A stretch of 64,000 nt of DNA from Acinetobacter sp. NCu2D-2 (GTDB lineage: Bacteria; Pseudomonadota; Gammaproteobacteria; Pseudomonadales; Moraxellaceae): NCBI RefSeq assembly GCF_001647675.1, contig NZ_CP015594.1:1-64000 (forward strand), read 5' to 3'. This document shows, piece by piece, positions 1-7,990 of the stretch. Made by a program: the position numbers and the translations under genes. Below the pieces are notes generated by a model. The model was given only the letters and a program-made list of their open reading frames with translations. It made no database searches and was not told the DNA's origin. Each line of letters starts with the position of its first letter. Within the stretch, counting starts at the first letter, position 1.

Positions 1-3000
1 ATGGACACAAATGCCAATCCAAGCCAAGCTCCTCAGCGTGTGATTCATACTCGGCGCAAGTACAACACTTGGGTCGTGGATGAAAGTATTGAAGATTACG
101 CACTGAGATATGCACCGAAATCTGTGCGTAAATGGTCCTTGGGTACAGTAACCAATACCGCAATTGCCGCAGTTAGCTTTTTGGCGATGGAAGCACTGGG
201 TGCCACCATGCTTTGGCAATATGGCTTTAGCAATGCATTTTGGGCATTGGTAGTTGTCTCTATCATTATTTTTCTAACCAGTTGGCCGATTGGCTATTAT
301 GCAGCACGTTATAACATTGACATTGACCTTCTCACGCGTGGTGCGGGCTTTGGCTACATCGGCTCATCTATCACTTCAGTGATTTATGCCAGTTTCACCT
401 TTATTTTCTTTGCCTTTGAAGCCGCGATTATGGGTCTGGCTTTGGAATTGGGCTTAGGAATTCCGCTAAGTTTGGGTTATCTGATTTCGTCAATCATCAT
501 TTTACCACTGGTCATTAAAGGCATTGGTTTCATTAATAAAGTCCAAGCACTGACACAACCAATATGGTTATTCTTATTGCTATTGCCTTGGTGCTTTGTA
601 TTGGTGAAGCATCCGAGTTTAGTTAATGAAATTGCGCTGATTGAGGGCATTAAAAGTCAGAGTGCAGGCTTTGATTTGGTGTTTTTTGGTGCATCGTGTA
701 CGGTTCTATTTGCGTTAATTACCCAAATTGGTGAGCAGGCCGATTATTTACGCTTTTTACCCGATAAAAAAAATATAAAAAGAAAATGGAACTGGGCTGT
801 TTTTTTTGGCGGCCCCGCTTGGATTATCGCCGGCTTTATTAAAATTTTTATGGGTATGTTGTTAATGGCATTGGCACTGAAGTTTTTGGTGCCATCAAGT
901 GAACTTACCGATCCGAATTATTTATATTGGATTGCATTTCAGCAGGTCGTGAATCATCCAGGCTTGGCACTCTTCCTCACCGTACTGTTTGTCTGTATTG
1001 CGCAAATCAAAATTAATGTCACCAATGCTTATGCAGGCTCACTCGCTTGGTCAAATTTCTTTGCACGTTTAACCCATAGTCATCCAGGCCGTATTGTCTG
1101 GCTCGTATTCAACATCTTTATTGCATTGTTATTGATGGAACTAGGGGTGATTCATGCTGTAGAGCGTGTGCTTGGTTTATATAGTAATGTGGCATTGGCA
1201 TGGATTGGCGCTTTAGTTGCGGATCTAATCATCTGTAAACCGTTGGGTCTGAGTCCTAAAGGCATTGAGTTTAGGCGTGCTTATTTATATGACATTAATC
1301 CTGTCGGGGTAGGGAGTCTATTTATTGCATCGAGCATTTCACTGCTGTGTTATTGGGGTGTATTTGGGCATATTGCTCAATCACTTGCAGGTTTTATTGC
1401 TTTAGGTACAGCGATGCTCTGCGTACCGATGATTGCCTATTTAACCAAGGGCAAATATTACCTCGCACGGAAAGAAAAGCCGATTCTAGAATGTGTGCAA
1501 ACCCAAACCTGTGTGGTCTGTGAGCATGATTATGAACTCGCAGATATGGCAAGTTGCCCGGCCTATAGTGGGCATATTTGTTCGCTGTGCTGTACCTTAG
1601 AAGCCCGCTGTCATGACTTGTGTAAACCACATGCACGTTGGTCTAATCAATTACGTATTTTTGCGGCTTGGTTTTTGCCTAAATATTGGGTACAGCACAT
1701 TAATACACGTCTAAGTCTGTATATCTTATTGGTCTTTGTATTAGGTGTGGTATTAGCGGTCAGCCTGAGTTTAGTGTATTTGCAGGAACTCTCCAATACC
1801 GCAAATTTATTCCAGCAGTCAGATGCGTTGTTAACGCTCTTTATTAAAATTTATGTGGTTTTATTTTTGCTGCTTTGTGTGGCTGCATGGTGGCTGGTTT
1901 TAAATGATGAAAGTCGTCGGCAAGCGCAATTAGAAAGTAACACCCAAACGCAGCTGCTGATGGATGAGATTGAGGCGCATAAAATTACCGATCGCCAACT
2001 CCAAGATGCCCGCATTCAAGCAGAAAAAGCCAATGAAGCCAAAAGCCGTTATGTGGTTGGGATTAGTCATGAACTGCGTACCCCACTGAATAGTATTTTA
2101 GGTTATAGCCAGTTACTGCAAAAGCAGGAACAACTCTCAGAAAAAGGCGAAGCTGCACTTGGGGTGATTAGCCGCAGTGGTCAGCATCTCACTTCACTTA
2201 TTGATGGTTTACTCGACTTAGCGCGTATTGAAACAGGGAAAATTTCTTTGGAAATGTCGAATATTGATTTTCCTAAATTCCTTGATCAAATCGTACATAT
2301 GTTTGAACCCCAGTTTGCACAGCGCCAACTCGATTTTAAAGTTGAGGTCAGTGACAAGATTCCTCAATATGTTCGAATTGATAAGAAACGGCTGGAACAA
2401 GTTTTAATTAACTTATTGGGCAATGCGCTGAAATTTACAGTTTCAGGTGAAGTTAAATTCAAGGTCGACTATCGCTTTCAAACGGCATATTTTGAAATTC
2501 AGGATACAGGCTGCGGAATTGCTGAAGAGGATCTTGAACGTATCTTCCAACCTTTTGAGCGTGGTCATAATGTGGTTCAAGGCAGCTTTGCTGGCACGGG
2601 ATTAGGTCTACCAATTGTTAAATTATTGGTGGATATTTTAGGTGGTGAACTGAAAGTCAGCAGTCAGCTACAACAAGGTTCAGCCTTTAAAATAAAGCTG
2701 TATTTACCGTCTAAATCATTGATTCATCCGATTGCTGATGTCGCATCCAATACTGTTGTTGGCTATACAGGTAAACGCCGAAAAATTTTGGTGGTGGACA
2801 ATGAATTAACAGACCGTGGACTAGTCTTAAACTTCTTACAGCCCTTAGGTTTTATCTTGGAAGAAGCTGAATCTGGACTTGAATGTTTGCGTAAAGTGCC
2901 TGTGTTTAATCCTGATTTGATCTTGATGGATCTAAGTATGCCGATGCTCGGTGGATGGGAAACCGCTAAAATTTTACGTAAAAATAAAATTACCAATGTG

Positions 3001-3480
3001 CCTATCATCATTATCTCGGCGGATGCCAATGAGCGCATGCAAAATCCAGAAACAGATGTATTGAACGAAGACTTCTTAGTTAAACCTGTTGATCTGAATC
3101 TGTTGCTCAATAAAGTGGGCGATAAACTTGGTTTGAAATGGATTCAGCAAAAAGATGCAGTCAAATCAATTGACGCTGAGGCGAATGAACCTGTCAATGC
3201 AGTGCAGATGGTCGAATCAGCTCAGATTGAAAAAAAGATAGAAATACAGTCGCTGAATTTAGAAGATGCGATTAAGCAATTAAAACAGCATTTAGAAATA
3301 GGGTATATCCGCGGTGCAAAACAGCAACTTGCACAATGTGAACAGGATTTTGCCATGTACCATGAATTATGGCAGCAGATTGAAAACGATTTAAAACAGT
3401 TCGACTTTAAGAAATCTATACAGCGTTTACATGAACAGTTTGCGCCAGTAGATCAGGATAATGGGAATGGGGCATGTTAG
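1..3480 (+). CDS. Hybrid sensor histidine kinase with N-terminal NCS1-like permease domain
   Basis: A 1159-residue membrane sensor kinase. Residues about 40-480 are a multi-helix region resembling cytosine/purine permeases (NCS1 family). A cysteine-rich stretch follows at 498-544 (Cys 498, 504, 507, 519, 527, 530, 531, 537, 541, with His 525, 538 and 544), then two more membrane helices (about 570-640). Next come a HisKA domain with phospho-acceptor His690 in SHELRTP, a HATPase domain with the N box NLLGNALKF and G boxes DTGCGIA and GTGLGL, and a receiver domain with Asp977 in LILMDLSMP. The C-terminal 110 residues are helical and lack a clear Hpt motif. By analogy with permease-kinase fusions such as CbrA it probably senses or transports a small solute; the ligand is unknown. 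It overlaps the next gene, its likely partner, by 7 bases. The window begins exactly at the ATG, so its promoter and RBS cannot be seen. Confidence 0.88.
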   Translation: MDTNANPSQAPQRVIHTRRKYNTWVVDESIEDYALRYAPKSVRKWSLGTVTNTAIAAVSFLAMEALGATMLWQYGFSNAFWALVVVSIIIFLTSWPIGYYAARYNIDIDLLTRGAGFGYIGSSITSVIYASFTFIFFAFEAAIMGLALELGLGIPLSLGYLISSIIILPLVIKGIGFINKVQALTQPIWLFLLLLPWCFVLVKHPSLVNEIALIEGIKSQSAGFDLVFFGASCTVLFALITQIGEQADYLRFLPDKKNIKRKWNWAVFFGGPAWIIAGFIKIFMGMLLMALALKFLVPSSELTDPNYLYWIAFQQVVNHPGLALFLTVLFVCIAQIKINVTNAYAGSLAWSNFFARLTHSHPGRIVWLVFNIFIALLLMELGVIHAVERVLGLYSNVALAWIGALVADLIICKPLGLSPKGIEFRRAYLYDINPVGVGSLFIASSISLLCYWGVFGHIAQSLAGFIALGTAMLCVPMIAYLTKGKYYLARKEKPILECVQTQTCVVCEHDYELADMASCPAYSGHICSLCCTLEARCHDLCKPHARWSNQLRIFAAWFLPKYWVQHINTRLSLYILLVFVLGVVLAVSLSLVYLQELSNTANLFQQSDALLTLFIKIYVVLFLLLCVAAWWLVLNDESRRQAQLESNTQTQLLMDEIEAHKITDRQLQDARIQAEKANEAKSRYVVGISHELRTPLNSILGYSQLLQKQEQLSEKGEAALGVISRSGQHLTSLIDGLLDLARIETGKISLEMSNIDFPKFLDQIVHMFEPQFAQRQLDFKVEVSDKIPQYVRIDKKRLEQVLINLLGNALKFTVSGEVKFKVDYRFQTAYFEIQDTGCGIAEEDLERIFQPFERGHNVVQGSFAGTGLGLPIVKLLVDILGGELKVSSQLQQGSAFKIKLYLPSKSLIHPIADVASNTVVGYTGKRRKILVVDNELTDRGLVLNFLQPLGFILEEAESGLECLRKVPVFNPDLILMDLSMPMLGGWETAKILRKNKITNVPIIIISADANERMQNPETDVLNEDFLVKPVDLNLLLNKVGDKLGLKWIQQKDAVKSIDAEANEPVNAVQMVESAQIEKKIEIQSLNLEDAIKQLKQHLEIGYIRGAKQQLAQCEQDFAMYHELWQQIENDLKQFDFKKSIQRLHEQFAPVDQDNGNGAC

Positions 3481-4394
3481 AAAGTATTTTGATTGTAGAT
3501 GATATTCCTGAAAATCTAAGCCTATTGCATGAAAGTCTAGATCAGGCAGGTTACCAAGTCTTGGTGGCGACCAATGGTTTTAGTGCCATAGAAGTCGCTC
3601 ACCGTTCCCAGCCTGACATGATTTTGCTGGATGGCAGCATGCCAGAAATGGATGGTTTTGAAACATGTCTGCAATTAAAAGCGAGTCCTGTGACCGAACA
3701 TATTCCTGTGATTTTTATGACGGGATTAACCGAAACTGAGCATATTTTAAAAGGCTTTCAGGTCGGTGGTGTGGACTATGTGACTAAGCCCTTGAATATT
3801 GATGAAGTCCAAGCACGTGTGAAAACACACTTACTCCAAGCACGTTTAATGCATCAACAAAAGCAAATGTTAGATGCGACAGGCAGTGCCATTTTATCCC
3901 TTGGATTAAATGGTGAAATTATTTGGCAAACACCAATTGTCAGTGAACTTCTTCAAAAGCATGATGTCGATCTGGGGCATTTCCAAAATAGCTTAAAAAT
4001 TTGGCTAGAAGATTTACTCAAACAGCCTGATCAAGCAAATTTACTTCATGGTCAATATGGGCATCAGCACCAACAACTGCAATTAAATTTGTTAACCAAA
4101 ATTGAGGGGGAGCGTTTCTTTAAACATGTATTGGTGCAGCTCAAAGAACAAACTCAAATGCCGAGCGCAGAGGAAATTGCACAGGCATGTCCAACCCTAA
4201 CACCACGTGAAGCCGAAGTCATGCATTGGGTGACGATGGGTAAAACCAACCGTGATATTGCCGAAATTTTGCAGCTCAGTCCGCGTACGGTGAATAAACA
4301 CTTAGAGCATGTATTTGAGAAGCTTTTTGTGGAAACACGAACAGCGGCAGTGTTACACGTAACTTCTGCTTGTCAGAATCAGGCGGTTGCTTAA
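3474..4394 (+). CDS. Response regulator, receiver plus LuxR-type HTH
   Basis: A 306-residue cytoplasmic response regulator. The receiver domain (about 4-120) has the acidic pair D9-D10, phospho-acceptor Asp53 in LLDGSMPEMDG and the lysine of YVTKPL near 103. A linker of about 100 residues has no recognised motif. A LuxR/FixJ-type helix-turn-helix lies at about 239-295, starting LTPREAEVMHWV and containing NRDIAEILQLSPRTVNKHL. Its ATG lies inside the end of the kinase gene, so the two are translationally coupled and almost certainly form a cognate pair. Target genes are not evident here. The stem-loop that originally followed the gene is interrupted by an IS4 element. Confidence 0.9.
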   Translation: MLESILIVDDIPENLSLLHESLDQAGYQVLVATNGFSAIEVAHRSQPDMILLDGSMPEMDGFETCLQLKASPVTEHIPVIFMTGLTETEHILKGFQVGGVDYVTKPLNIDEVQARVKTHLLQARLMHQQKQMLDATGSAILSLGLNGEIIWQTPIVSELLQKHDVDLGHFQNSLKIWLEDLLKQPDQANLLHGQYGHQHQQLQLNLLTKIEGERFFKHVLVQLKEQTQMPSAEEIAQACPTLTPREAEVMHWVTMGKTNRDIAEILQLSPRTVNKHLEHVFEKLFVETRTAAVLHVTSACQNQAVA

Positions 4395-4411
4395 TTCATT
4401 GTTAACCCTCT

Positions 4412-4420
4412 CTATAAAGG
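4412..4420. repeat. Target-site duplication, left copy
   Basis: CTATAAAGG directly abuts the left inverted repeat of the IS4 element and is repeated exactly at 5791-5799 beyond the right inverted repeat. Nine bases is a usual duplication length for this family. Confidence 0.93.
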
Positions 4421-4439
4421 CATAGGTATCTACACATCT

Positions 4440-5744
4440 TTAGGTACCTAGTGCAATAGTTGCGATTTCATTCAGTTCATCTATTGAATATTCTGAGAGC
4501 AGTTGAAGAGTATTTAGTAAAATCGAGAGTCCTGCCAATATGGCAGGCGCACTCTCTACCTTGCCTCTTTTCTGTTGTCTACCTGAAAGTCTAGTCAAAA
4601 ATGCACGGACTTTCTGATTTTGTTCATCTGTACAGCGCTGTACTCTCCACGTCAACACACAAGCCATACAACTGATTAGCAAACGCCTTAAAATCGCTTC
4701 TGGCGTAGTCTGAAGCCATGACTCAATATCATGGCCTGCTTGCTTGAGAAGTTTGAAATAACATTCGATTGACCAACGCCAGTAATACCAAGTCGTCAGT
4801 TCTACTGCGGTAATCTCAGTTGGTACATTACTGATCAATGACCATCTTGCAACTGTCTTTTCATTAATATCTTTAACCACCGCAATAATCAGTCTAGCCT
4901 CAATTGCAGCACCTTTCTGAGGAGTAACTCTTTGACCTAAACAATCTTTTTTATTTGATTTTGCAGCACGGGTAAGCCGAACATTGGTTTCTCCAACATA
5001 AAGCATATGTTGATTACCCTTATAAGAAATGGGTTTCACTTGCTGTATTTCGATACGTTCAGCAACTTCTCCAACTTTACATATTTCACCCTGATGCTCA
5101 ATCCGATTTCCTTCCTTTGCTCGAATAAGCCATTGAAAACCATGACTGCTTAATTCCCTGAGATGAGCAATGGAATCTCCTTCACGATCAATAATATGTA
5201 CGCAGGTTTTATCAAGAGGAAACTGTTCAACTTTTTGAATTTGTTCAGAAAGGGAGTCTAAATGGGTTTTACGTTCGGTCTGTTGCTCATTGAATGTCGA
5301 ATAGCAACCTGAAGCACTAGAAAGGGTCTGAGCTAATGGAGCAACAGGAAGTCCAGAAGCAGCATCAACAAGTAAGCTCGTTTGTAATTCATAGCCTGAG
5401 TCGTACTGATGTGTCCTTTGGAGTTTTTGGGTTTTATTACGATGTGTCACATATTGGATTTGTGACCAATCATGAATAACTAAAGCATAACGATGCAGCG
5501 ATGTCTTAATCTGATCACAAGCAAGTTTTTGAATAGGTTCATTTAATTGTTTAAATGAGATTTTATCATTATTTAAAAACCGCCATACAGCTTGCGTCGT
5601 TGCGAAACTATTTTTTTGAGCAGAGGCAATATCTTTGATTGCAGGAGCAAGTGAAGCAAGAGGATTCATATTGAGTTGAACAAGGTTGTTGTAACGTTTG
5701 ACAAGGCGCTGATCTAAGCGAGAGATGTTAAAATTGAAGAGCAT
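4440..5744 (-). CDS. IS4-family DDE transposase
   Basis: A 434-residue transposase if translation starts at the ATG at 5744. An in-frame ATG at 5768, also inside the element, would give 442 residues. Open frame further upstream lies outside the IS and is not part of the gene. The N-terminal region (RLVKRYNNL, ATTQAVWRFLNND) is typical of the IS4 DNA-binding domain. The DDE residues are visible as the Asp of VIHDWSQ, the Asp of IIDREGD and the Glu of the YREK motif YYWRWSIECYFKLLK. A 26-bp palindrome centred on the ATG at 5744 could hide the start in read-through transcripts. The gene appears intact and probably active. Confidence 0.9.
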   Translation of the reverse strand: MLFNFNISRLDQRLVKRYNNLVQLNMNPLASLAPAIKDIASAQKNSFATTQAVWRFLNNDKISFKQLNEPIQKLACDQIKTSLHRYALVIHDWSQIQYVTHRNKTQKLQRTHQYDSGYELQTSLLVDAASGLPVAPLAQTLSSASGCYSTFNEQQTERKTHLDSLSEQIQKVEQFPLDKTCVHIIDREGDSIAHLRELSSHGFQWLIRAKEGNRIEHQGEICKVGEVAERIEIQQVKPISYKGNQHMLYVGETNVRLTRAAKSNKKDCLGQRVTPQKGAAIEARLIIAVVKDINEKTVARWSLISNVPTEITAVELTTWYYWRWSIECYFKLLKQAGHDIESWLQTTPEAILRRLLISCMACVLTWRVQRCTDEQNQKVRAFLTRLSGRQQKRGKVESAPAILAGLSILLNTLQLLSEYSIDELNEIATIALGT

Positions 5745-5756
5745 GCTCTTCAATTT
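5731..5756. promoter_or_regulatory. 26-bp perfect palindrome over the transposase start codon
   Basis: The bases 5731-5756 read identically on both strands, with core TTGAAGAGCATGCTCTTCAA. The minus-strand ATG at 5744-5742 lies at the dyad centre. Folded in mRNA, the arms would bury both the GAAGAG Shine-Dalgarno-like bases and the start codon. IS10 and IS50 use a comparable structure to block translation from outside transcripts; this role is inferred here. Confidence 0.6.
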
Positions 5757-5790
5757 AACGCAAAACATGGAAATTGTGTAGATACCTATG

Positions 5791-5799
5791 CTATAAAGG
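5791..5799. repeat. Target-site duplication, right copy
   Basis: CTATAAAGG directly abuts the right inverted repeat (5775-5790) and matches 4412-4420 exactly. Confidence 0.93.
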
Positions 5800-5829
5800 A
5801 GAGGGTTGATGGTTTGGAAAAAACTATAT

Positions 5830-6531
5830 TTATAACTCTGTAGTGTCATTCCATAAAAAATAACCGCCATATTGACTTGGGCGATATTCACCACCTTTTA
5901 ACTTTCCTTCGTCTGTTAAAAAGTGCTTTCCATTTTCATTGAGTTTTAGAAAACCTTTCTCAACCAGTTTTTCGAGAAGATCAGCGGTTTTAAGTTTATG
6001 TTTAGCGGCAAGTTTTGATGTGGTTAATTTACTGAAGTTGTTTTCATCTTCATTATCTGTTTCTTCTGTAGTTGCTGTCTGTTTAACAGCATCAAGCGTG
6101 ATTCGAACTTCTTCACTAATACGAATAATTCGCTGCGCTTCTTCATACGCATCTTTAAAGACGTCATCATCTTCATATTTGCGGACAGAAATTCCCATTT
6201 CATTATTATTGACTTGGCTAAACTCATAAAGGTTTAGGCTTGAAATAATACATTCAGATTCATTGAGGTAGCATTTAGCATGTAAGTTCTTACAAAAACT
6301 AAGGCGAACATAGTCCAGTTTCTGAATCCATTTAATCTCTTCAGGATGTAAGTCACTTTTACCATAGACAATACGAACATCAATCTTCAAACGATCTTTA
6401 TCTTCTAAAAGTTCTTTAATACGATCATTGAGACGTAAATAAGGACTGATAAGAATTAAACGCTCTTTGGCATTTTTGATGAGTTCTTCTAAAAAGAAAT
6501 TCGTTGCGCTGGTGTTTAAGAACTTAGCCAT
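5830..6531 (-). CDS. Phospholipase D-like protein with C-terminal winged-helix-like region
   Basis: A 233-residue protein. I chose the ATG at 6531 because AGGGGA lies just before it; an in-frame ATG at 6543 overlaps that RBS. The N-terminal half looks like a single-HKD PLD fold: an SPYLRL segment near 29-34, then H84-x-K86-x4-E91 followed by SSLN. The C-terminal third (about 165-225) has the pattern of a small winged helix, then a conserved-looking tail GGEYRPSQYGGYFLW. Single-HKD proteins include nucleases and helicase-associated or defence proteins; a DNA- or RNA-cleaving role is possible but unproven. An 11-bp inverted repeat lies in its promoter region. It sits beside the IS4 element, so it may be accessory. 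Confidence 0.75.
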   Translation of the reverse strand: MAKFLNTSATNFFLEELIKNAKERLILISPYLRLNDRIKELLEDKDRLKIDVRIVYGKSDLHPEEIKWIQKLDYVRLSFCKNLHAKCYLNESECIISSLNLYEFSQVNNNEMGISVRKYEDDDVFKDAYEEAQRIIRISEEVRITLDAVKQTATTEETDNEDENNFSKLTTSKLAAKHKLKTADLLEKLVEKGFLKLNENGKHFLTDEGKLKGGEYRPSQYGGYFLWNDTTEL

Positions 6532-6547
6532 GGATCCCCTCAAATGT

Positions 6548-6582
6548 TATATCTTATGTTTATTTTATAGGCATAAGATATA
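6548..6582. promoter_or_regulatory. 11-bp inverted repeat, candidate operator for the PLD-like gene
   Basis: TATATCTTATG (6548-6558) and CATAAGATATA (6572-6582) are exact reverse complements separated by 13 bases. They lie 17-51 bases upstream of the ATG at 6531, where a promoter operator or leader hairpin would be expected. No regulator gene is adjacent; the PLD protein's own winged-helix-like region could bind it, which is speculation. Confidence 0.5.
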
Positions 6583-6595
6583 GTGAAAAGGAGCA

Positions 6596-7324
6596 TCACT
6601 CAACCTTTAAGAATATCCCGTTAGCTGAAACATTATGCCCAAAACCACAACCTGAAATGTCTCCACTTTGTTTTAGTAAAGCACGTTGCCCAAGCTTGGG
6701 ATCAAATTCAAAAGATACATCAATTTGGCACGTCTTCGAATGGTATTGGGTCTGCGTCTTATTAAGGGCTAACGTTGTTTCAAAGTCACCTATATTGGGT
6801 CCATAGATCAGACTGCGTGCGCCCATATAAAGCCCATTAAATTGAACCAAATAATCTTGCTTTTGGCGGGTAACTTTTAAGGTATTCCATTGACCAAATC
6901 CCGCATGCTGTACATAGGTTCCAGCTAGATTTAGATCACGCTTAGGGCTAGGTAATTGCTTTAAATTATATTGACTGATGCTCGAGTTTGGGAAAACCGA
7001 ATACCACGCGCGTGACCATCCGGGTTGATGGAGCTTGCTATAGGTTAAACCCACATTGTTATACGCGAGCTCAATATCTCGCTGTGATAACTGCACACCA
7101 CTGTCATCTTCATTAGCCGCACAAAATGCGGTCCATACCGCCTGATTCTTAAATTGTTTTAACGCTTGTGTATATTGTTTTTGGTCATAATTTTTTTTGC
7201 CTTGCAGCCCAAAGTTTTTAATTTTACTGCATTGCTGTTTAAGCTCTTGTTCGTAACTTGCATCTGCAAATACAGACGGTGAACACATTAAACTTAAGCT
7301 CAAACAAAGAAGAGATTTATTCAT
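6596..7324 (-). CDS. Secreted protein of unknown function with TPR-like helices
   Basis: A 242-residue protein with an N-terminal signal peptide (hydrophobic SLLCLSLSLMCSPSVFA, cleavage likely after VFA) and no lipobox, so it is probably periplasmic. Residues about 25-110 are helical, with GKKNYDQKQYTQALKQFKNQ and DIELAYNNVGLTYSKL resembling tetratricopeptide repeats. The C-terminal half looks beta-rich and holds two cysteines (CQIDVSF and GCGFG) that could pair. I do not recognise a named family. It follows the acetyltransferase gene on the same strand with an 84-base gap. Confidence 0.75.
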   Translation of the reverse strand: MNKSLLCLSLSLMCSPSVFADASYEQELKQQCSKIKNFGLQGKKNYDQKQYTQALKQFKNQAVWTAFCAANEDDSGVQLSQRDIELAYNNVGLTYSKLHQPGWSRAWYSVFPNSSISQYNLKQLPSPKRDLNLAGTYVQHAGFGQWNTLKVTRQKQDYLVQFNGLYMGARSLIYGPNIGDFETTLALNKTQTQYHSKTCQIDVSFEFDPKLGQRALLKQSGDISGCGFGHNVSANGIFLKVE

Positions 7325-7408
7325 GGCGAATACTTAAATCACAAGTTGATAGCATTAAACCTAGCAAAAGTTATGGCTTTGAATGATGTAAGTTTGTAAG
7401 AATTGAAC

Positions 7409-7918
7409 TCATTCATCCAAGATCAATTGCATTAAAACCAAATCACGCCATTGTCCAAACTTTTGCCCTACTTGCGGCATAAAACCTGTTTGTTGAAAGC
7501 TGAATTTACGATGTAAATGAATAGATGCTTGGTTCTCAGAGTCAATGGCTGCAACTATGACATGCTTGTGATGACGTTTGGCATGTTCAATTAGTAGGGT
7601 TAATAAACGTGAACCTAGACCATAGCCAGAATAATGTTCTTTTAAAAAGATCGATAATTCAACAGTCCGACTAAAGCCTTGAATATGGCGAAAATGAGAA
7701 TAATCGGCATAGCCTACAATGTCTTGACTTGAGGTTTCTTCAACCACAAAAAAGGGGAAATCATGGTCTTTTAGATGGTCGAATAGACGCTGAAAATGTT
7801 CAGGATTAAATGGTGTGGTATTCCATGTTGCACAACCTGTGGTGACATGATGATTATAAATCTGTTCGATCGCGCTCAAGTCACTATATTTTGCAGCTCG
7901 AATGTTAAATTGATTCAT
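7409..7918 (-). CDS. GNAT N-acetyltransferase, phosphinothricin/methionine sulfone acetyltransferase type
   Basis: A 169-residue single-domain GNAT enzyme that would transfer acetyl from acetyl-CoA to an amine. The family pattern of Pat/MddA is clear: IRAAKYSDLSAIEQIYNHHV at the start, TVELSIFLKEHYSGYGLGSRLL as the acetyl-CoA loop, and SENQASIHLHRKFSFQQTG near the end. Homologues acetylate phosphinothricin, methionine sulfone or methionine sulfoximine. The substrate here is inferred from family only, and resistance should not be assumed. Confidence 0.88.
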   Translation of the reverse strand: MNQFNIRAAKYSDLSAIEQIYNHHVTTGCATWNTTPFNPEHFQRLFDHLKDHDFPFFVVEETSSQDIVGYADYSHFRHIQGFSRTVELSIFLKEHYSGYGLGSRLLTLLIEHAKRHHKHVIVAAIDSENQASIHLHRKFSFQQTGFMPQVGQKFGQWRDLVLMQLILDE

Positions 7919-7943
7919 GATCTATTCTTATCGGATTCAAAAT

Positions 7944-7972
7944 AAAAAAAGCAGAACCGAAGTTCTGCTTTT
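7944..7972 (-). terminator. Rho-independent terminator of the Tsx-like gene
   Basis: AAAAGCAGAAC (7947-7957), loop CGAA, GTTCTGCTTTT (7962-7972). Read on the minus strand it follows the gene ending at 7991 and is trailed by a T-run. Confidence 0.9.
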
Positions 7973-7990
7973 GAGCATACATCACATCAA

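Larger units (their letters stand above)
4421..5790 (-). mobile_element. IS4-family insertion sequence, complete, 1370 bp
   Basis: The ends are perfect 16-bp inverted repeats, CATAGGTATCTACACA at 4421-4436 and its reverse complement at 5775-5790. They are flanked by 9-bp direct repeats CTATAAAGG at 4412-4420 and 5791-5799, which are the target-site duplication. One DDE transposase gene fills the element on the minus strand. Intact ends, intact duplication and an unbroken transposase suggest a recent insertion. The target was the loop of a stem-loop. I do not assign an ISfinder name. Confidence 0.95.
4404..5807. terminator. Stem-loop (possible terminator) split by the IS4 element
   Basis: The arms AACCCTCTC (4404-4412) and GAGAGGGTT (5799-5807) are exact reverse complements now 1.4 kb apart. 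Removing the IS and one target duplicate leaves a 9-bp perfect stem with the 7-base loop TATAAAG. It lies between the response regulator gene and the convergent PLD gene, where a bidirectional terminator is expected. No strong T-run follows on either strand, so the terminator role is inference. Confidence 0.7.

Noticed and set aside
5745..5894. N-terminal extension of the IS4 transposase
   Set aside because: The frame beyond 5790 lies outside the IS inverted repeat, so it cannot belong to the element.
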